Counted from the stretch's first letter, positions 1 to 7,934 are shown. The stretch is DNA of 64,000 nucleotides from CANLBN01 sp050633525 (GCA_050633525.1 JBOEGR010000026.1:1-64000); one strand, 5' to 3'. The notes: generated by a model from the letters alone, not told the origin. Translations and numbers: made by a program.

Positions 1-21
1 AGGCTCTCTTTGTATTTTAAG

Positions 22-66
22 ATAGGTGTAATGAGAATAGGCGTAGTGATAATAGGCATAGTGAGA
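22..66. repeat. Three tandem 15-bp repeats upstream of tsaD
   Basis: Three head-to-tail 15-bp units run without gaps at 22-36, 37-51 and 52-66. All share the pattern ATAGGYRTARTGAKA and differ at only a few positions. The array ends five bases before the tsaD start codon and so occupies the 5' leader. No function can be assigned. It could affect translation initiation or be a local slippage product. Confidence 0.75.
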
Positions 67-71
67 ACAGT

Positions 72-1058
72 ATGCGTGTACTAGGTATCGAGACCTCCTG
101 TGATGAGACAGGTGTTGCTCTCTTTTGTAGTGAGCAGGGGCTTTTGGGGCATGAGCTTTACAGTCAAATAGAGCTTCACGGTGAATATGGTGGTGTTGTA
201 CCAGAGCTGGCCTCTCGTGACCATATTCGTAAGCTATTACCTTTAATTCAATCTTTATTGGACGGTTGCCAGCTGGAGAAAGCCGATATCGATGCGATTG
301 CTTTTACCAANNNNNNNNNNNNNNNNNNNNNNNNNNNNNNNNNNNNNNNNNNNNNNNNNNNNNNNNNNNNNNNNNNNNNNCCGATGCTCGAAGCCAACCC
401 GCCGGCTTTTCCCTTTATTGCTTTGTTGGTATCGGGTGGGCACACCCAGTTGGTGAGAGTGGATGCTATTGGTGAGTACACATTATTAGGTGAGTCTCTG
501 GATGATGCCGCGGGTGAAGCTTTTGATAAAGCGGCCAAGATGTTGGATCTAGATTATCCCGGAGGTCCTCATATTGCGCGTTACGCTGAAAAAGGCAATG
601 CAGAGCGTTTTAGTTTTCCACGGCCAATGACTGACCGACCGGGTTTAGATTTTAGCTTTAGTGGTTTAAAAACCTTTACCTTAAATACTGTGACCCAACA
701 TGCCGGTGATAATGGCTTACCCGACGAGCAAACCTGCGCTGACATTGCCTGTGCTTTTCAGGAAGCGGTGGTTGATACCTTGGTCATCAAGTGCCGCCGT
801 GCATTAGAGCAAGAGCAGTTAACACGTTTGGTGATTGCTGGGGGTGTTTCTGCTAACTCGCGTTTACGAGAACGCTTAGAAGCGGCCTTGAAGAAGATGA
901 ATGCGAGTGTTTTTTATGCGCGCCATGAGTTTTGTACCGATAACGGTGCGATGATTGCCTATGCGGGTTGCCAGCGTTTACTGTCTGAGCAGCAAGAACC
1001 CTTGGGTGTGCAGGTGAAAGCGCGATGGCCGCTTGATCAGTTAGCCCCGCTTTCTTGA
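72..1058 (+). CDS. tsaD: tRNA N6-threonylcarbamoyladenosine synthase subunit TsaD (contains an assembly gap)
   Basis: TsaD transfers the threonylcarbamoyl group from TC-AMP to A37 of ANN-decoding tRNAs, in the cytoplasm with TsaB and TsaE. The ASKHA-fold motifs are visible: GIETSCDETGVAL at the N-terminus, then LLVSGGHTQLV, FSFSGLKT, IAGGVSANSRLR and the C-terminal CTDNGAMIAYAG. A run of 70 undetermined bases (311-380) removes the segment that should carry the GPGL motif and the metal-binding HxxxH. Comparison with E. coli TsaD suggests about 39 residues belong there, while the gap encodes 24, so the gap length is wrong although the frame is kept. The ATG at 72 gives the family N-terminus. 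The gene order tsaD-folB-folK-like-cca matches Pseudomonas, but plsY is not in its usual place after tsaD. Confidence 0.97.
   Translation: MRVLGIETSCDETGVALFCSEQGLLGHELYSQIELHGEYGGVVPELASRDHIRKLLPLIQSLLDGCQLEKADIDAIAFTXXXXXXXXXXXXXXXXXXXXXXXXPMLEANPPAFPFIALLVSGGHTQLVRVDAIGEYTLLGESLDDAAGEAFDKAAKMLDLDYPGGPHIARYAEKGNAERFSFPRPMTDRPGLDFSFSGLKTFTLNTVTQHAGDNGLPDEQTCADIACAFQEAVVDTLVIKCRRALEQEQLTRLVIAGGVSANSRLRERLEAALKKMNASVFYARHEFCTDNGAMIAYAGCQRLLSEQQEPLGVQVKARWPLDQLAPLS
311..380. other. Assembly gap (70 N) inside tsaD
   Basis: Seventy undetermined bases interrupt tsaD. The flanking codons stay in one frame, but the family alignment needs roughly 15 more residues than the gap allows. The true missing sequence is therefore probably near 115 bp. 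Confidence 0.95.
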
Positions 1059-1065
1059 TTTTTTC

Positions 1066-1306
1066 TTTTCAATGGGGTCAGACTCGATTGAACAGAAAAT
1101 GATTAAATAGTCGATCCATGGAAAATGCACAATTCATTGCATTTAAAACGAAATGTTAAAATACAACAAATATTTTCGACCAGAAACCAGACTTTTTGTT
1201 GCGACCACTGAAAAAAGCATGGATGCCTTTTTTCAGTGAAGATTAAATAGATACGAGTGCTAGAAAAAATGAATATAAAACCAATCGAATCTGGCCCCAT
1301 TGAAAA
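1066..1306. mobile_element. MITE-like or REP-like inverted-repeat element abutting folB
   Basis: 25-bp ends at 1066-1090 and 1282-1306 are inverted copies of each other with 23 of 25 matches. Between them lies a strong 12-bp hairpin (CACTGAAAAAAG at 1206-1217 pairing with 1227-1238) and two direct copies of GATTAAATAG (1101-1110, 1241-1250). No transposase is encoded. The ends contain a GGGGTCAGA-type core which, from memory, resembles ends mobilised by REP-associated or IS200-like transposases. The right end stops one base before the likely folB ATG, so the element supplies the whole immediate upstream region of folB. The mobile-element label is inference; the inverted repeat itself is seen directly. 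Confidence 0.6.
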
Positions 1307-1307
1307 A

Positions 1308-1664
1308 ATGGATAAAGTGTTAGTCCAGCAATTAAAGTTAGAGACTATTATCGGTTTGTTTCCGTGGGAACGCGAAGTTAAACAGAGGTTGTTTGTTGAT
1401 CTTGAAATAGGAACCGATATCAAAAAAGCAGCTGAAGATGACGATTTAGAGCATACGATCAACTATGCCGAAGTCTGTGATCACGTGGCTAAGTTAGCAG
1501 ACGATGGAAAGTTTAAATTAATTGAAACTTTTGCGGAAAAAATTGCAGGTTTAGTCTTGAATGATTTTTCCGCTGACTGGATAAAAGTTACCGTTAAAAA
1601 AGTAGATGCAATGCCGCAAGTAGCTAGTGTCGGCATTACGATTGAACGTAAGGCCAAAGCTTAA
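1308..1664 (+). CDS. folB: Dihydroneopterin aldolase FolB
   Basis: FolB cleaves 7,8-dihydroneopterin to 6-hydroxymethyl-7,8-dihydropterin and glycolaldehyde in folate synthesis. The roughly 118-residue protein shows the family Glu (LKLETIIGLFPWERE), the NYAEV tyrosine motif, the LIETFAEKIA helix and the catalytic lysine region VKKVDAMPQ. The frame is open back to a GTG at 1257, but the conserved N-terminus MDKVLVQQLKLETIIG begins at the ATG at 1308, so that start is used. No good Shine-Dalgarno sequence precedes it because the inverted-repeat element runs up to base 1306. The stop codon overlaps the next start by one base (TAATG), which indicates translational coupling with the downstream folK paralogue. 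Confidence 0.93.
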   Translation: MDKVLVQQLKLETIIGLFPWEREVKQRLFVDLEIGTDIKKAAEDDDLEHTINYAEVCDHVAKLADDGKFKLIETFAEKIAGLVLNDFSADWIKVTVKKVDAMPQVASVGITIERKAKA

Positions 1665-2248
1665 TGGTACAGGTGGTTATTGGGGTTGGCAGTAATATCG
1701 AAAGAGAAAAAAATATTTGCTCTGCCTTGGATCAGCTGCAAGAAACATTTGGCGAGCTGCTTATTTCTCCTGTTTATCAAGGTATGGCCGAAGTCTCTAC
1801 AGAGCTATCAACTACATTATCTGCACAACCACCAGGCAAACAAAAAAATACTCAGCCTAGCTCAGTGGATGGTATCTATTACAATTTAGTCTTAGCCATT
1901 AATACAGAAATTGATGTGGCTGAAGTAAAGCATATACTAAAAGCGATAGAAGAAAAGCAAGGTCGCGAACGCAATGCTGAAGCGGTAACGATTGATTTGG
2001 ATTTACTGCTATACGGTGATTATTTGGGGGAGTTGGACGGCAATGCCATTCCTCATCATGATATTACTGAGCGCGCTTATGTCTTGCGCCCCTTAAGTGA
2101 TTTGTTGCCAGCACGCGAGCACCCAGTTTACGCGAAATCTTTTTCAGCATTGTGGGAAGAATTTACTGAGGATAAGCGATTACAGTCCGTTGATTTTGTT
2201 TGGTCTAATCAACTTATATCATCTGCAGCTTGTTTGCCGGTAATATAG
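1664..2248 (+). CDS. Divergent HPPK (FolK paralogue) coupled to FolB
   Basis: This is a member of the 6-hydroxymethyl-dihydropterin pyrophosphokinase family. It has the N-terminal GVGSN motif, a Mg-binding region TIDLDLLLYG and a C-terminal HDITERAYVLRPLSDL block. Two things are unusual. A low-complexity insert rich in Ser, Thr, Gln and Pro lies at about residues 45-70. The arginine before the DxD motif (the ARTLDLD type seen in the second FolK at 42902) is replaced by Val. The corresponding E. coli residue is Arg92, which matters for catalysis. A canonical FolK exists elsewhere in the window, so this copy may be specialised or weak. A FolK-like gene after folB is also known in Pseudomonas. 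The start overlaps the folB stop. Confidence 0.8.
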   Translation: MVQVVIGVGSNIEREKNICSALDQLQETFGELLISPVYQGMAEVSTELSTTLSAQPPGKQKNTQPSSVDGIYYNLVLAINTEIDVAEVKHILKAIEEKQGRERNAEAVTIDLDLLLYGDYLGELDGNAIPHHDITERAYVLRPLSDLLPAREHPVYAKSFSALWEEFTEDKRLQSVDFVWSNQLISSAACLPVI

Positions 2249-2354
2249 CGCGCCTTTTTAGAGGTGAAGTGGTTCTCGTGTAAAGAGCTTACACCGTTTT
2301 ATTGCTAAGGTATTTTATTGTCGGGGTATTTTATAAGCCTTATTGCAAAAACTG

Positions 2355-3095
2355 CTATAAATAAATACTTCTACCGCCATCCACGGCTAATATCTGCCCT
2401 GTAATATAAGGCGCATCTTTCACAAAGAATAAAACAGTTTTGGCTATATCTTTAGCAGAGCCTTCGCGTGCGAGGGGGATTTGTTCTAGTATGCGTTGTT
2501 TTTCTTGTTCGCTATGTTCAGCGGCATTCTCGGGCCAAATAATAACGCCAGGCGCCACGCCATTAACACGCACTTTGGGGGCTAACTCCCTAGCCAATGA
2601 TTTGGTTAGCATGGCGATGCCCGCCTTGGCAATAGTATAGGGGCTATATTCAAGTACGGGCCTTTCTGCATGAATGTCGACAATATTCACTATGCATCCC
2701 TGTTGCTTTGTCAGTTCTGTTGCAACCGATTGAGACAAAAAGAAGGGGGCTTTGCTATTGCTTGCTTGTAAGTCGTCCCAGTCTTTTTCGTTGACCTTGC
2801 CAAACTCGGTAGGATAGTAACTGGATGCATTGTTGATCAGAACATCTAGCTGCCCCCAAGTGTTGATTGCGTCTGAACCTAGCTGCTTTACGGAGTCAAG
2901 TTGAGTAAGGTCTGCTTTTATTGTTGTGGCAGAATTCTCCCGTATTTCATTCAGCTGTTTTGCTAACTCATTCGCTTCACTTGATGACCGCAAATAATGA
3001 ATGATGACATTAAAGCCATGTTGGTGGAGTTGCGTAGCGATTTCAGCGCCAATGCGGCGGCCGCCACCCGTAATTAATGCAACGGGGTTATTCAT
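2355..3095 (-). CDS. Pteridine reductase-like short-chain dehydrogenase
   Basis: This is a classical-length SDR of 246 residues. The cofactor motif TGGGRRIG carries the double arginine seen in PTR1/FolM-type pteridine reductases. The usual catalytic Ser is replaced by Asp in NIVDIHAERP, followed by the YTIAK tyrosine and lysine; Asp-Tyr-Lys is the pteridine-reductase signature. A role reducing dihydropterins such as dihydromonapterin, or dihydrofolate, is likely and fits the folB and folK-like neighbours. The start codon overlaps the upstream cca stop by four bases (ATGA), so the two genes are co-transcribed and coupled. The gene converges with the folK-like gene. The exact substrate is inferred. 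Confidence 0.85.
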   Translation of the reverse strand: MNNPVALITGGGRRIGAEIATQLHQHGFNVIIHYLRSSSEANELAKQLNEIRENSATTIKADLTQLDSVKQLGSDAINTWGQLDVLINNASSYYPTEFGKVNEKDWDDLQASNSKAPFFLSQSVATELTKQQGCIVNIVDIHAERPVLEYSPYTIAKAGIAMLTKSLARELAPKVRVNGVAPGVIIWPENAAEHSEQEKQRILEQIPLAREGSAKDIAKTVLFFVKDAPYITGQILAVDGGRSIYL

Positions 3096-4276
3096 GGCTT
3101 ATTCTCGTGTGTTTGTTTATGATTTTTTAATGTATGGTTTTCTAAATAAGCGGCCACGTTCTTGATTCGTTGCTGGAACAGTGCTTCACCTAAATCGGCT
3201 TTTTCATAGCCTTGTTCAATCAGTGCTTGGGGATTAACATTTAAATAATGTTGTAGTGCATTTTGCCAGAAAGAGATTAATTTCTGTTGCTCTTTTGTAT
3301 AAAATAATATGGCAGCTCCCTCCAATAACTGTTTGAAGCGTTTTTCTCTTCTGTTTGCGTCAATTTTTTTCAATAACTTGCTTATATCGTTCGCTTTGTT
3401 TTGTATATGTTCCCCTTCAGTAGAGACAATAAAAGGGTGTGCAAGTGAAATAAAGGTGCTAGCGTATTCATTAAATAATAATGCACAATCGCGGTATTCA
3501 TTAGGTGCGCCTAAGCGTTTGCATAGACTTTGAATATCGCTTTGGGATAGAGGGTGGCACATAGCCGCAAAGCGAAGCTGCGCATCGTTACTATTTTTTG
3601 AGATTGTTGTCAGTAAACTTAAACCCGCCTGGTAATGCTCTTTCGTGAATTCAGGAAAAATATCAGACAATGCACCACTTAACGATAAGGTAGAGAAAAA
3701 TTGTTGAGGTGATTTTTCTGTTAATGCCTTCGATAATTCTTGCCAGATACGTTCGGCTACAAGGTGTTTGGTTTCTCCTTGGGCGACCATGGCATACATT
3801 AAATCCAATGTCTCAACAGCAACCGTAAATCCAAGGTGGTGATAACGCGCGCTAAAGCGAGCGACACGTAATACGCGAACAGGGTCTTCAGTAAATGCCA
3901 GTGATACATGTCTTAGCTTGCGTTGATCTAGATCTTCTTGTCCGTCATAAGGGTCGATGACTTCGCCATTTTGATCTTGTGCCATTGCATTAATGGTTAA
4001 ATCTCGCCTCTCTAAGTCTTCCTCTAGGCTAACAGAGGGGTCCGCATGAAAAGTGAAGCCTGTATAACCCGGTGCCGCTTTTCGCTCAGTTCTAGCGAGG
4101 GCATATTCTTCATTTGTCTCGGGGTGCAAAAAAACAGGGAAGTCTTTCCCTACGGGACGATAGCCTTGTTTTATCATTTCTTCTGGCGTGCTGCCAATTA
4201 CAACCCAGTCCTTTTCTGAGAAAGGAAAGTTGAGAAGTTGATCACGTACCGCTCCACCGACAAGATATTTTTTCAT
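3092..4276 (-). CDS. cca: CCA-adding tRNA nucleotidyltransferase
   Basis: Cca adds or repairs the 3'-CCA of tRNAs using CTP and ATP without a template. The class II polymerase-beta head is complete: GGAVRDQLL near residues 7-15, SEKDWVVIGSTPEEM with the acidic region, ARTERK, and RRDLTINAMA, followed by the VRVLRVARFSARY helix. At 394 residues it is a little shorter than E. coli Cca. The C-terminal region has no convincing HD phosphohydrolase motif (LRFAAMCHPLSQSD stands where enzymes with the domain have HDLGKG), so phosphohydrolase activity is probably absent. It is the first gene of a two-gene operon with the pteridine-reductase-like SDR. The ATG at 4276 gives the standard MKKYLVGGAVRD start. 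Confidence 0.95.
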   Translation of the reverse strand: MKKYLVGGAVRDQLLNFPFSEKDWVVIGSTPEEMIKQGYRPVGKDFPVFLHPETNEEYALARTERKAAPGYTGFTFHADPSVSLEEDLERRDLTINAMAQDQNGEVIDPYDGQEDLDQRKLRHVSLAFTEDPVRVLRVARFSARYHHLGFTVAVETLDLMYAMVAQGETKHLVAERIWQELSKALTEKSPQQFFSTLSLSGALSDIFPEFTKEHYQAGLSLLTTISKNSNDAQLRFAAMCHPLSQSDIQSLCKRLGAPNEYRDCALLFNEYASTFISLAHPFIVSTEGEHIQNKANDISKLLKKIDANRREKRFKQLLEGAAILFYTKEQQKLISFWQNALQHYLNVNPQALIEQGYEKADLGEALFQQRIKNVAAYLENHTLKNHKQTHENKP

Positions 4277-4414
4277 AAAAAGTAGTAATGTTGATTGACC
4301 TAAGATTTTATTTCTATCAAACTAGTGACAACGCTAAATAGTACTACTGTTTAAATATGGAACTAAGTAGTAAGGCTGACACTAAAACAAACAATCGAAA
4401 CAATAGCTGCAACC
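4277..4414. other. Divergent intergenic region between cca and the small ORF
   Basis: This AT-rich segment separates cca (leftward) from the 39-codon ORF (rightward) and must hold promoters for both. No clear -35/-10 pair, operator or RNA structure can be defended by eye. Confidence 0.4.
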
Positions 4415-4534
4415 ATGTTAACACATTCTCATCTATCTCAACGCGATCTTGTCTCTGCTGATGTTTCAGTGGCCGTACGCGTACCTGTATCTCTTAAGCC
4501 GGCACTGCGCTGGTTTCATACGAGATGTGGCTGA
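4415..4534 (+). CDS. Possible 39-residue small protein or leader peptide
   Basis: An ATG-initiated frame of 39 codons ends with TGA at 4532-4534. The product is basic, has no membrane segment and ends in a Trp-, His- and Arg-containing tail (RWFHTRCG). A near-perfect intrinsic terminator follows 29 bases after the stop, and the EamA transporter starts 19 bases after that terminator. A short ORF, a terminator and then a transporter gene is the layout of a leader-peptide attenuator, but it is equally a short independent mRNA or sRNA. There is no clear Shine-Dalgarno sequence. I do not recognise the peptide. Confidence 0.4.
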   Translation: MLTHSHLSQRDLVSADVSVAVRVPVSLKPALRWFHTRCG

Positions 4535-4563
4535 TGATGAACTAATATAAATAATTCATTCTT

Positions 4564-4596
4564 AAAAAGGCCGCAGCTTATCACTGCGGCCTTTTT
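4564..4596 (+). terminator. Strong intrinsic terminator upstream of the EamA gene
   Basis: A 13-bp perfect stem joins AAAAAGGCCGCAG (4564-4576) to its complement at 4584-4596, with a 7-base loop. The right arm supplies a run of five T. It ends 19 bases before the EamA ATG, so the EamA gene needs read-through or a promoter inside this gap. The A-rich left arm would also let it terminate leftward transcription. Confidence 0.9.
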
Positions 4597-4615
4597 GCTT
4601 ATATAGGGAATAAAA

Positions 4616-5500
4616 ATGCTCAACATCACTGCTTATATCACTCTAATTGTTATCTGGTCGACGACGCCGTTAGCAGTCAAGTGGAGCGCTATGGACGTGT
4701 CTTTTGCCGGCGCTATTTTTTGGCGTATTTTGCTATCGGCAATATTGGCAGTAGCCGTTTTAAAAGTACGTGGTGAGCGTTTGTTTATCAAGCCCGGGGT
4801 CTGGAGATTCTATTGCATCACTGCAGCCGGTATTGCACCTAATTTTCTGTTGGTCTATTGGGCATCATTATGGATTTCTTCTGGTCTTATTTCCGTTATG
4901 TTTAGTCTAACGCCATTTCTGATGGGTATTCTCTCTTATGTTTGGTTAGGGAAAAACGTTTTTACGGCCCGTCGTATTATTGCCTTATGTTTTGCGGTAC
5001 TTGGTCTTATTGCTATCTTCTCTGACCAATTCTTGGTAATGGGTGACAAAGGCGCTTATGGTATTGCTGCCATGTTGCTATCAATACTGTCCTTTGCTTT
5101 TAGTAGCACGTGGTTGCAAAAAACAGGAGCTTCGATCCCTGTTTTACAGACTACTACGGGTGGTTTGTGTTTTTCGGTACCACCTTTAGCCTTGTGTTGG
5201 TGGATATTTGATGGTGAGCTGCCTTTGGATATGAGTTTTCAGGGGGGGATGTCTATACTCTATTTGAGCATAGCGGGTTCATTAGTTGGTTTTTTCTTAT
5301 ACTATTTTCTGTTACACAGGATCACTGCGACGGTAGTCTCTACTGTGGGTATGATTAGCCCTGTATTTGCGTTGGCTCTAGGCAGTTTGCTTGCGGGGGA
5401 GGACTTAAGTGTTCGTCTGATCTTCGGTGCTGCGATGGTGTTATCCGGTGTCGCGTTATATCATATGCCAACATTTAGAAAACAAAATAAATTGAGTTGA
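4616..5500 (+). CDS. EamA-family (DMT superfamily) exporter
   Basis: This inner-membrane protein of 294 residues has about ten hydrophobic segments arranged as two EamA repeats (roughly residues 5-135 and 150-285), the usual size and fold of drug/metabolite transporters. The N-terminal MLNITAYITLIVIWSTTPLAVKWS is the typical first helix with a short Trp-Ser-Thr motif. The substrate cannot be read from the sequence; relatives export amino acids, metabolites or drugs. It starts just after a strong terminator and ends two bases before the galE start, so galE is probably co-transcribed. A second, partial EamA gene lies at the right edge of the window. Confidence 0.85.
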   Translation: MLNITAYITLIVIWSTTPLAVKWSAMDVSFAGAIFWRILLSAILAVAVLKVRGERLFIKPGVWRFYCITAAGIAPNFLLVYWASLWISSGLISVMFSLTPFLMGILSYVWLGKNVFTARRIIALCFAVLGLIAIFSDQFLVMGDKGAYGIAAMLLSILSFAFSSTWLQKTGASIPVLQTTTGGLCFSVPPLALCWWIFDGELPLDMSFQGGMSILYLSIAGSLVGFFLYYFLLHRITATVVSTVGMISPVFALALGSLLAGEDLSVRLIFGAAMVLSGVALYHMPTFRKQNKLS

Positions 5501-5502
5501 TC

Positions 5503-6522
5503 ATGAGAATTTTAGTAACGGGCGGGGCAGGTTATATTGGTAGTCATACTTGTGTTGAGTTATTAAACGCTGGATTTGAGATAGTGGTGTTTGATGACTT
5601 GAGTAATAGTAAAGTTGAAGCACTTGCGCGCGTGAAAAAAATTACAGGTAAGTCGCTTGATTTTTTTGAGGGTGATGTCCGTCATCACGATAGTTTGCGC
5701 GCAGTCTTTCGCCAGTACGATATCGATGCGGTTATTCATTTTGCTGGTCTTAAGGCGGTGGGTGAATCTGCACAAATTCCCCTTCATTATTATGATGTCA
5801 ATGTGGGCGGTAGTGTCGCCCTAGCTGAAGTGATGGAAGAGTTTAGCTGCCATCGCTTGGTATTTAGCTCATCGGCAACAGTGTATGGCGCTGATGCACC
5901 AATACCTTATGTTGAGACTTTGCCGACATCGGCTTGTAATGTCTACGGCCGTACAAAATTGATGGTGGAAGAAATATTAAAAGATGCATGTAATAAAGCT
6001 AGCAGTGAATGGCAGGTAACACTATTGCGCTATTTTAATCCTATAGGCGCACATCCAAGTGGGTTGATAGGTGAAGACCCACAAGGTATTCCAAATAACC
6101 TATTGCCTTTTGTTGCACAAGTTGCAGTAGGGAAGCTTAAAGAGTTGCAAATATTTGGCGACGATTATCCTACGATTGATGGTACTGGGGTTAGAGATTA
6201 TATTCATGTGGTTGATTTGGCACGAGGGCATGTGAAGGCGCTGCAAAAAATGCTGAATTCAAGTAAAGGGTGTTGTGTTTACAATTTGGGTGCTGGAAAA
6301 GGTTCGAGCGTGTTGGAAGTGATTGCGGCATTCGAGAACGCTAGCGACAAGAAAATCCCTTATAAAATAGCACCGCGCCGTGAAGGCGATTTAGCCGAGT
6401 ACTACGCAGATGCTTCTTTGGCTTTAAAAGAATTAGGTTGGAGTACAGAGTTAGGTTTAGATGCGATGGTCAAAGATACATGGCATTGGCAATCGAGTAA
6501 CCCGAACGGTTATGAAACCTAA
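5503..6522 (+). CDS. galE: UDP-glucose 4-epimerase
   Basis: GalE interconverts UDP-glucose and UDP-galactose with bound NAD, feeding LPS and exopolysaccharide precursors. Visible are the Rossmann motif GGAGYIGS near the N-terminus, the catalytic Ser in FSSSATVYG, the YGRTK tyrosine and lysine, and family blocks RYFNPIGAHPSG and YIHVVDLARGHVKAL. The length (339 residues) matches the family. The frame is open from a TTG at 5497, but the ATG at 5503 gives the normal N-terminus (MRILVTGGAGYIG) and lies two bases after the EamA stop. The 3' end overlaps the convergent histidine kinase gene by four bases. Confidence 0.97.
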   Translation: MRILVTGGAGYIGSHTCVELLNAGFEIVVFDDLSNSKVEALARVKKITGKSLDFFEGDVRHHDSLRAVFRQYDIDAVIHFAGLKAVGESAQIPLHYYDVNVGGSVALAEVMEEFSCHRLVFSSSATVYGADAPIPYVETLPTSACNVYGRTKLMVEEILKDACNKASSEWQVTLLRYFNPIGAHPSGLIGEDPQGIPNNLLPFVAQVAVGKLKELQIFGDDYPTIDGTGVRDYIHVVDLARGHVKALQKMLNSSKGCCVYNLGAGKGSSVLEVIAAFENASDKKIPYKIAPRREGDLAEYYADASLALKELGWSTELGLDAMVKDTWHWQSSNPNGYET

Positions 6523-7922
6523 CGTGTTATAATAGGGAAACGCATGCCAATACTAAAATAGAATTCGCCGTTTCTCTTTTCTGGCCCTTCAAAGAATAGT
6601 TCGCCATTAAAACTACTGGCGATTTCATTTACGATAGGCAGGCCCAAGCCGCAACCGTCTGCTTTCGTACCCGGTTTTCTGTAAAAGCGTCTCATTACAC
6701 TTTCTCTTTCTTCGGGTAATACTCCTGGTCCTCTATCGATAATCCTTATTTCAGCATGCTCATTTTTGTTGATATGAATAGTTATGTCTTCATTTTTGTG
6801 GCTATATGCAATTGCATTTTCAACTAGATTACTAATAGCTTCTGTTAGCATAATAGGTAGAGCGCTAATAAAAATTTCTTCATTGTAGGCTTGAAATATA
6901 AGCTCACGATTGCTTCTTGTGATATCAAGTGCGTAGTGCTCTGCCACTTGTCTGGCTAGTTGATTTAATTCAATGTCTTCTCTCTCTTTAAAGAGTAGAT
7001 CATCACTTTCTGCTCGTAATAAAGATAACATTTGGTTTGTGAGGCGGCTGGATTGTTTAGTTAATTTGATAATACTGTTAATGTGTTGCAGTTTGTTATC
7101 AATGCCATTTTCTCTTACTGCTAGCTCCGCTTGAGCCTGTATTCGAGCTAAGGGTGTTTTCAATTGGTGTGAGGCGTTACCTAAAAATGCTTCTCGCCTC
7201 ACTATAGCAGTTCTTAATCTAGAAAATAAATCGTTCATAGAACCGACTAATTTTGCTACTTCGAAAGGTACAGCACTTTTGATTGGGTTTAGGTCATTAA
7301 TGGAGCGACGCTCGATGGACCTTTGTAAATTACTTAGAGGAGTTAAGCCATGTTGAATGCCAAACCATAGTATGATACCGACAAGAATGACTAATATAGA
7401 TAACCTTGATACAGAGCGAATAAATAATAATTCTTGTAGCTCATGTTGTTTGTCTAAGTATTGCCAAACGGTAAGTTCTATCCAGCCACCATAATTTTCA
7501 TTGTTAACATTTTGTTTGAAAAAAGCTACTCTAACAGGAGTTTCCTGGTAGGTGCTATTGAAAAGAATGGGTTTTCCAGTCTCTTTTTTTTGCACTTTTT
7601 TTTTCATTTCGGGACGATTAGAATAGCCAGTAATATAGCCTCCATCCGGCGCGACAACACTGTAATAAAAAATATCACCTATAGAACCATTAATTAATTC
7701 TAAAGTATATTCTGAGAGTGAATCTCCTGATAAGTTCTCAGATTGGCCCATAATGGCTAAGGTTAGTATGGTTAATGATTTATCAAATGATTCTTTCGCT
7801 ATTTTTTTGGAGCTAATATAAGTTTCGGTAATAAAGATAAGGCTTACCAATAGCATTGGTATTGAGAGAAAAGCAAATAACTTATTTCTTAAATGTCCGG
7901 ATACATTGGCTTCAATTGACAT
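6519..7922 (-). CDS. TctE-like sensor histidine kinase
   Basis: This inner-membrane sensor kinase has 467 residues. A transmembrane helix at about 12-32 and another near 170-190 bracket a periplasmic sensor region. HAMP-like sequence follows, then the HisKA box (GNASHQLKTPLARIQ, phospho-acceptor His), the N box NLVENAIAYS, and the G boxes DRGPGV and GCGLGLPIV. It lies 12 bases downstream of an OmpR-family regulator and is divergent from an operon with a TctC receptor and TctA-TctB permease. TctDE systems control tricarboxylate transport, so sensing of the carboxylate carried by that operon is the natural inference. The ligand is unknown. Confidence 0.9.
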   Translation of the reverse strand: MSIEANVSGHLRNKLFAFLSIPMLLVSLIFITETYISSKKIAKESFDKSLTILTLAIMGQSENLSGDSLSEYTLELINGSIGDIFYYSVVAPDGGYITGYSNRPEMKKKVQKKETGKPILFNSTYQETPVRVAFFKQNVNNENYGGWIELTVWQYLDKQHELQELLFIRSVSRLSILVILVGIILWFGIQHGLTPLSNLQRSIERRSINDLNPIKSAVPFEVAKLVGSMNDLFSRLRTAIVRREAFLGNASHQLKTPLARIQAQAELAVRENGIDNKLQHINSIIKLTKQSSRLTNQMLSLLRAESDDLLFKEREDIELNQLARQVAEHYALDITRSNRELIFQAYNEEIFISALPIMLTEAISNLVENAIAYSHKNEDITIHINKNEHAEIRIIDRGPGVLPEERESVMRRFYRKPGTKADGCGLGLPIVNEIASSFNGELFFEGPEKRNGEFYFSIGMRFPIITR

Positions 7923-7934
7923 GTCTATTCTACT

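Noticed and set aside
1103..1462. 119-codon minus-strand frame overlapping folB
   Set aside because: It is antisense to folB and the inverted-repeat element, with no family similarity.
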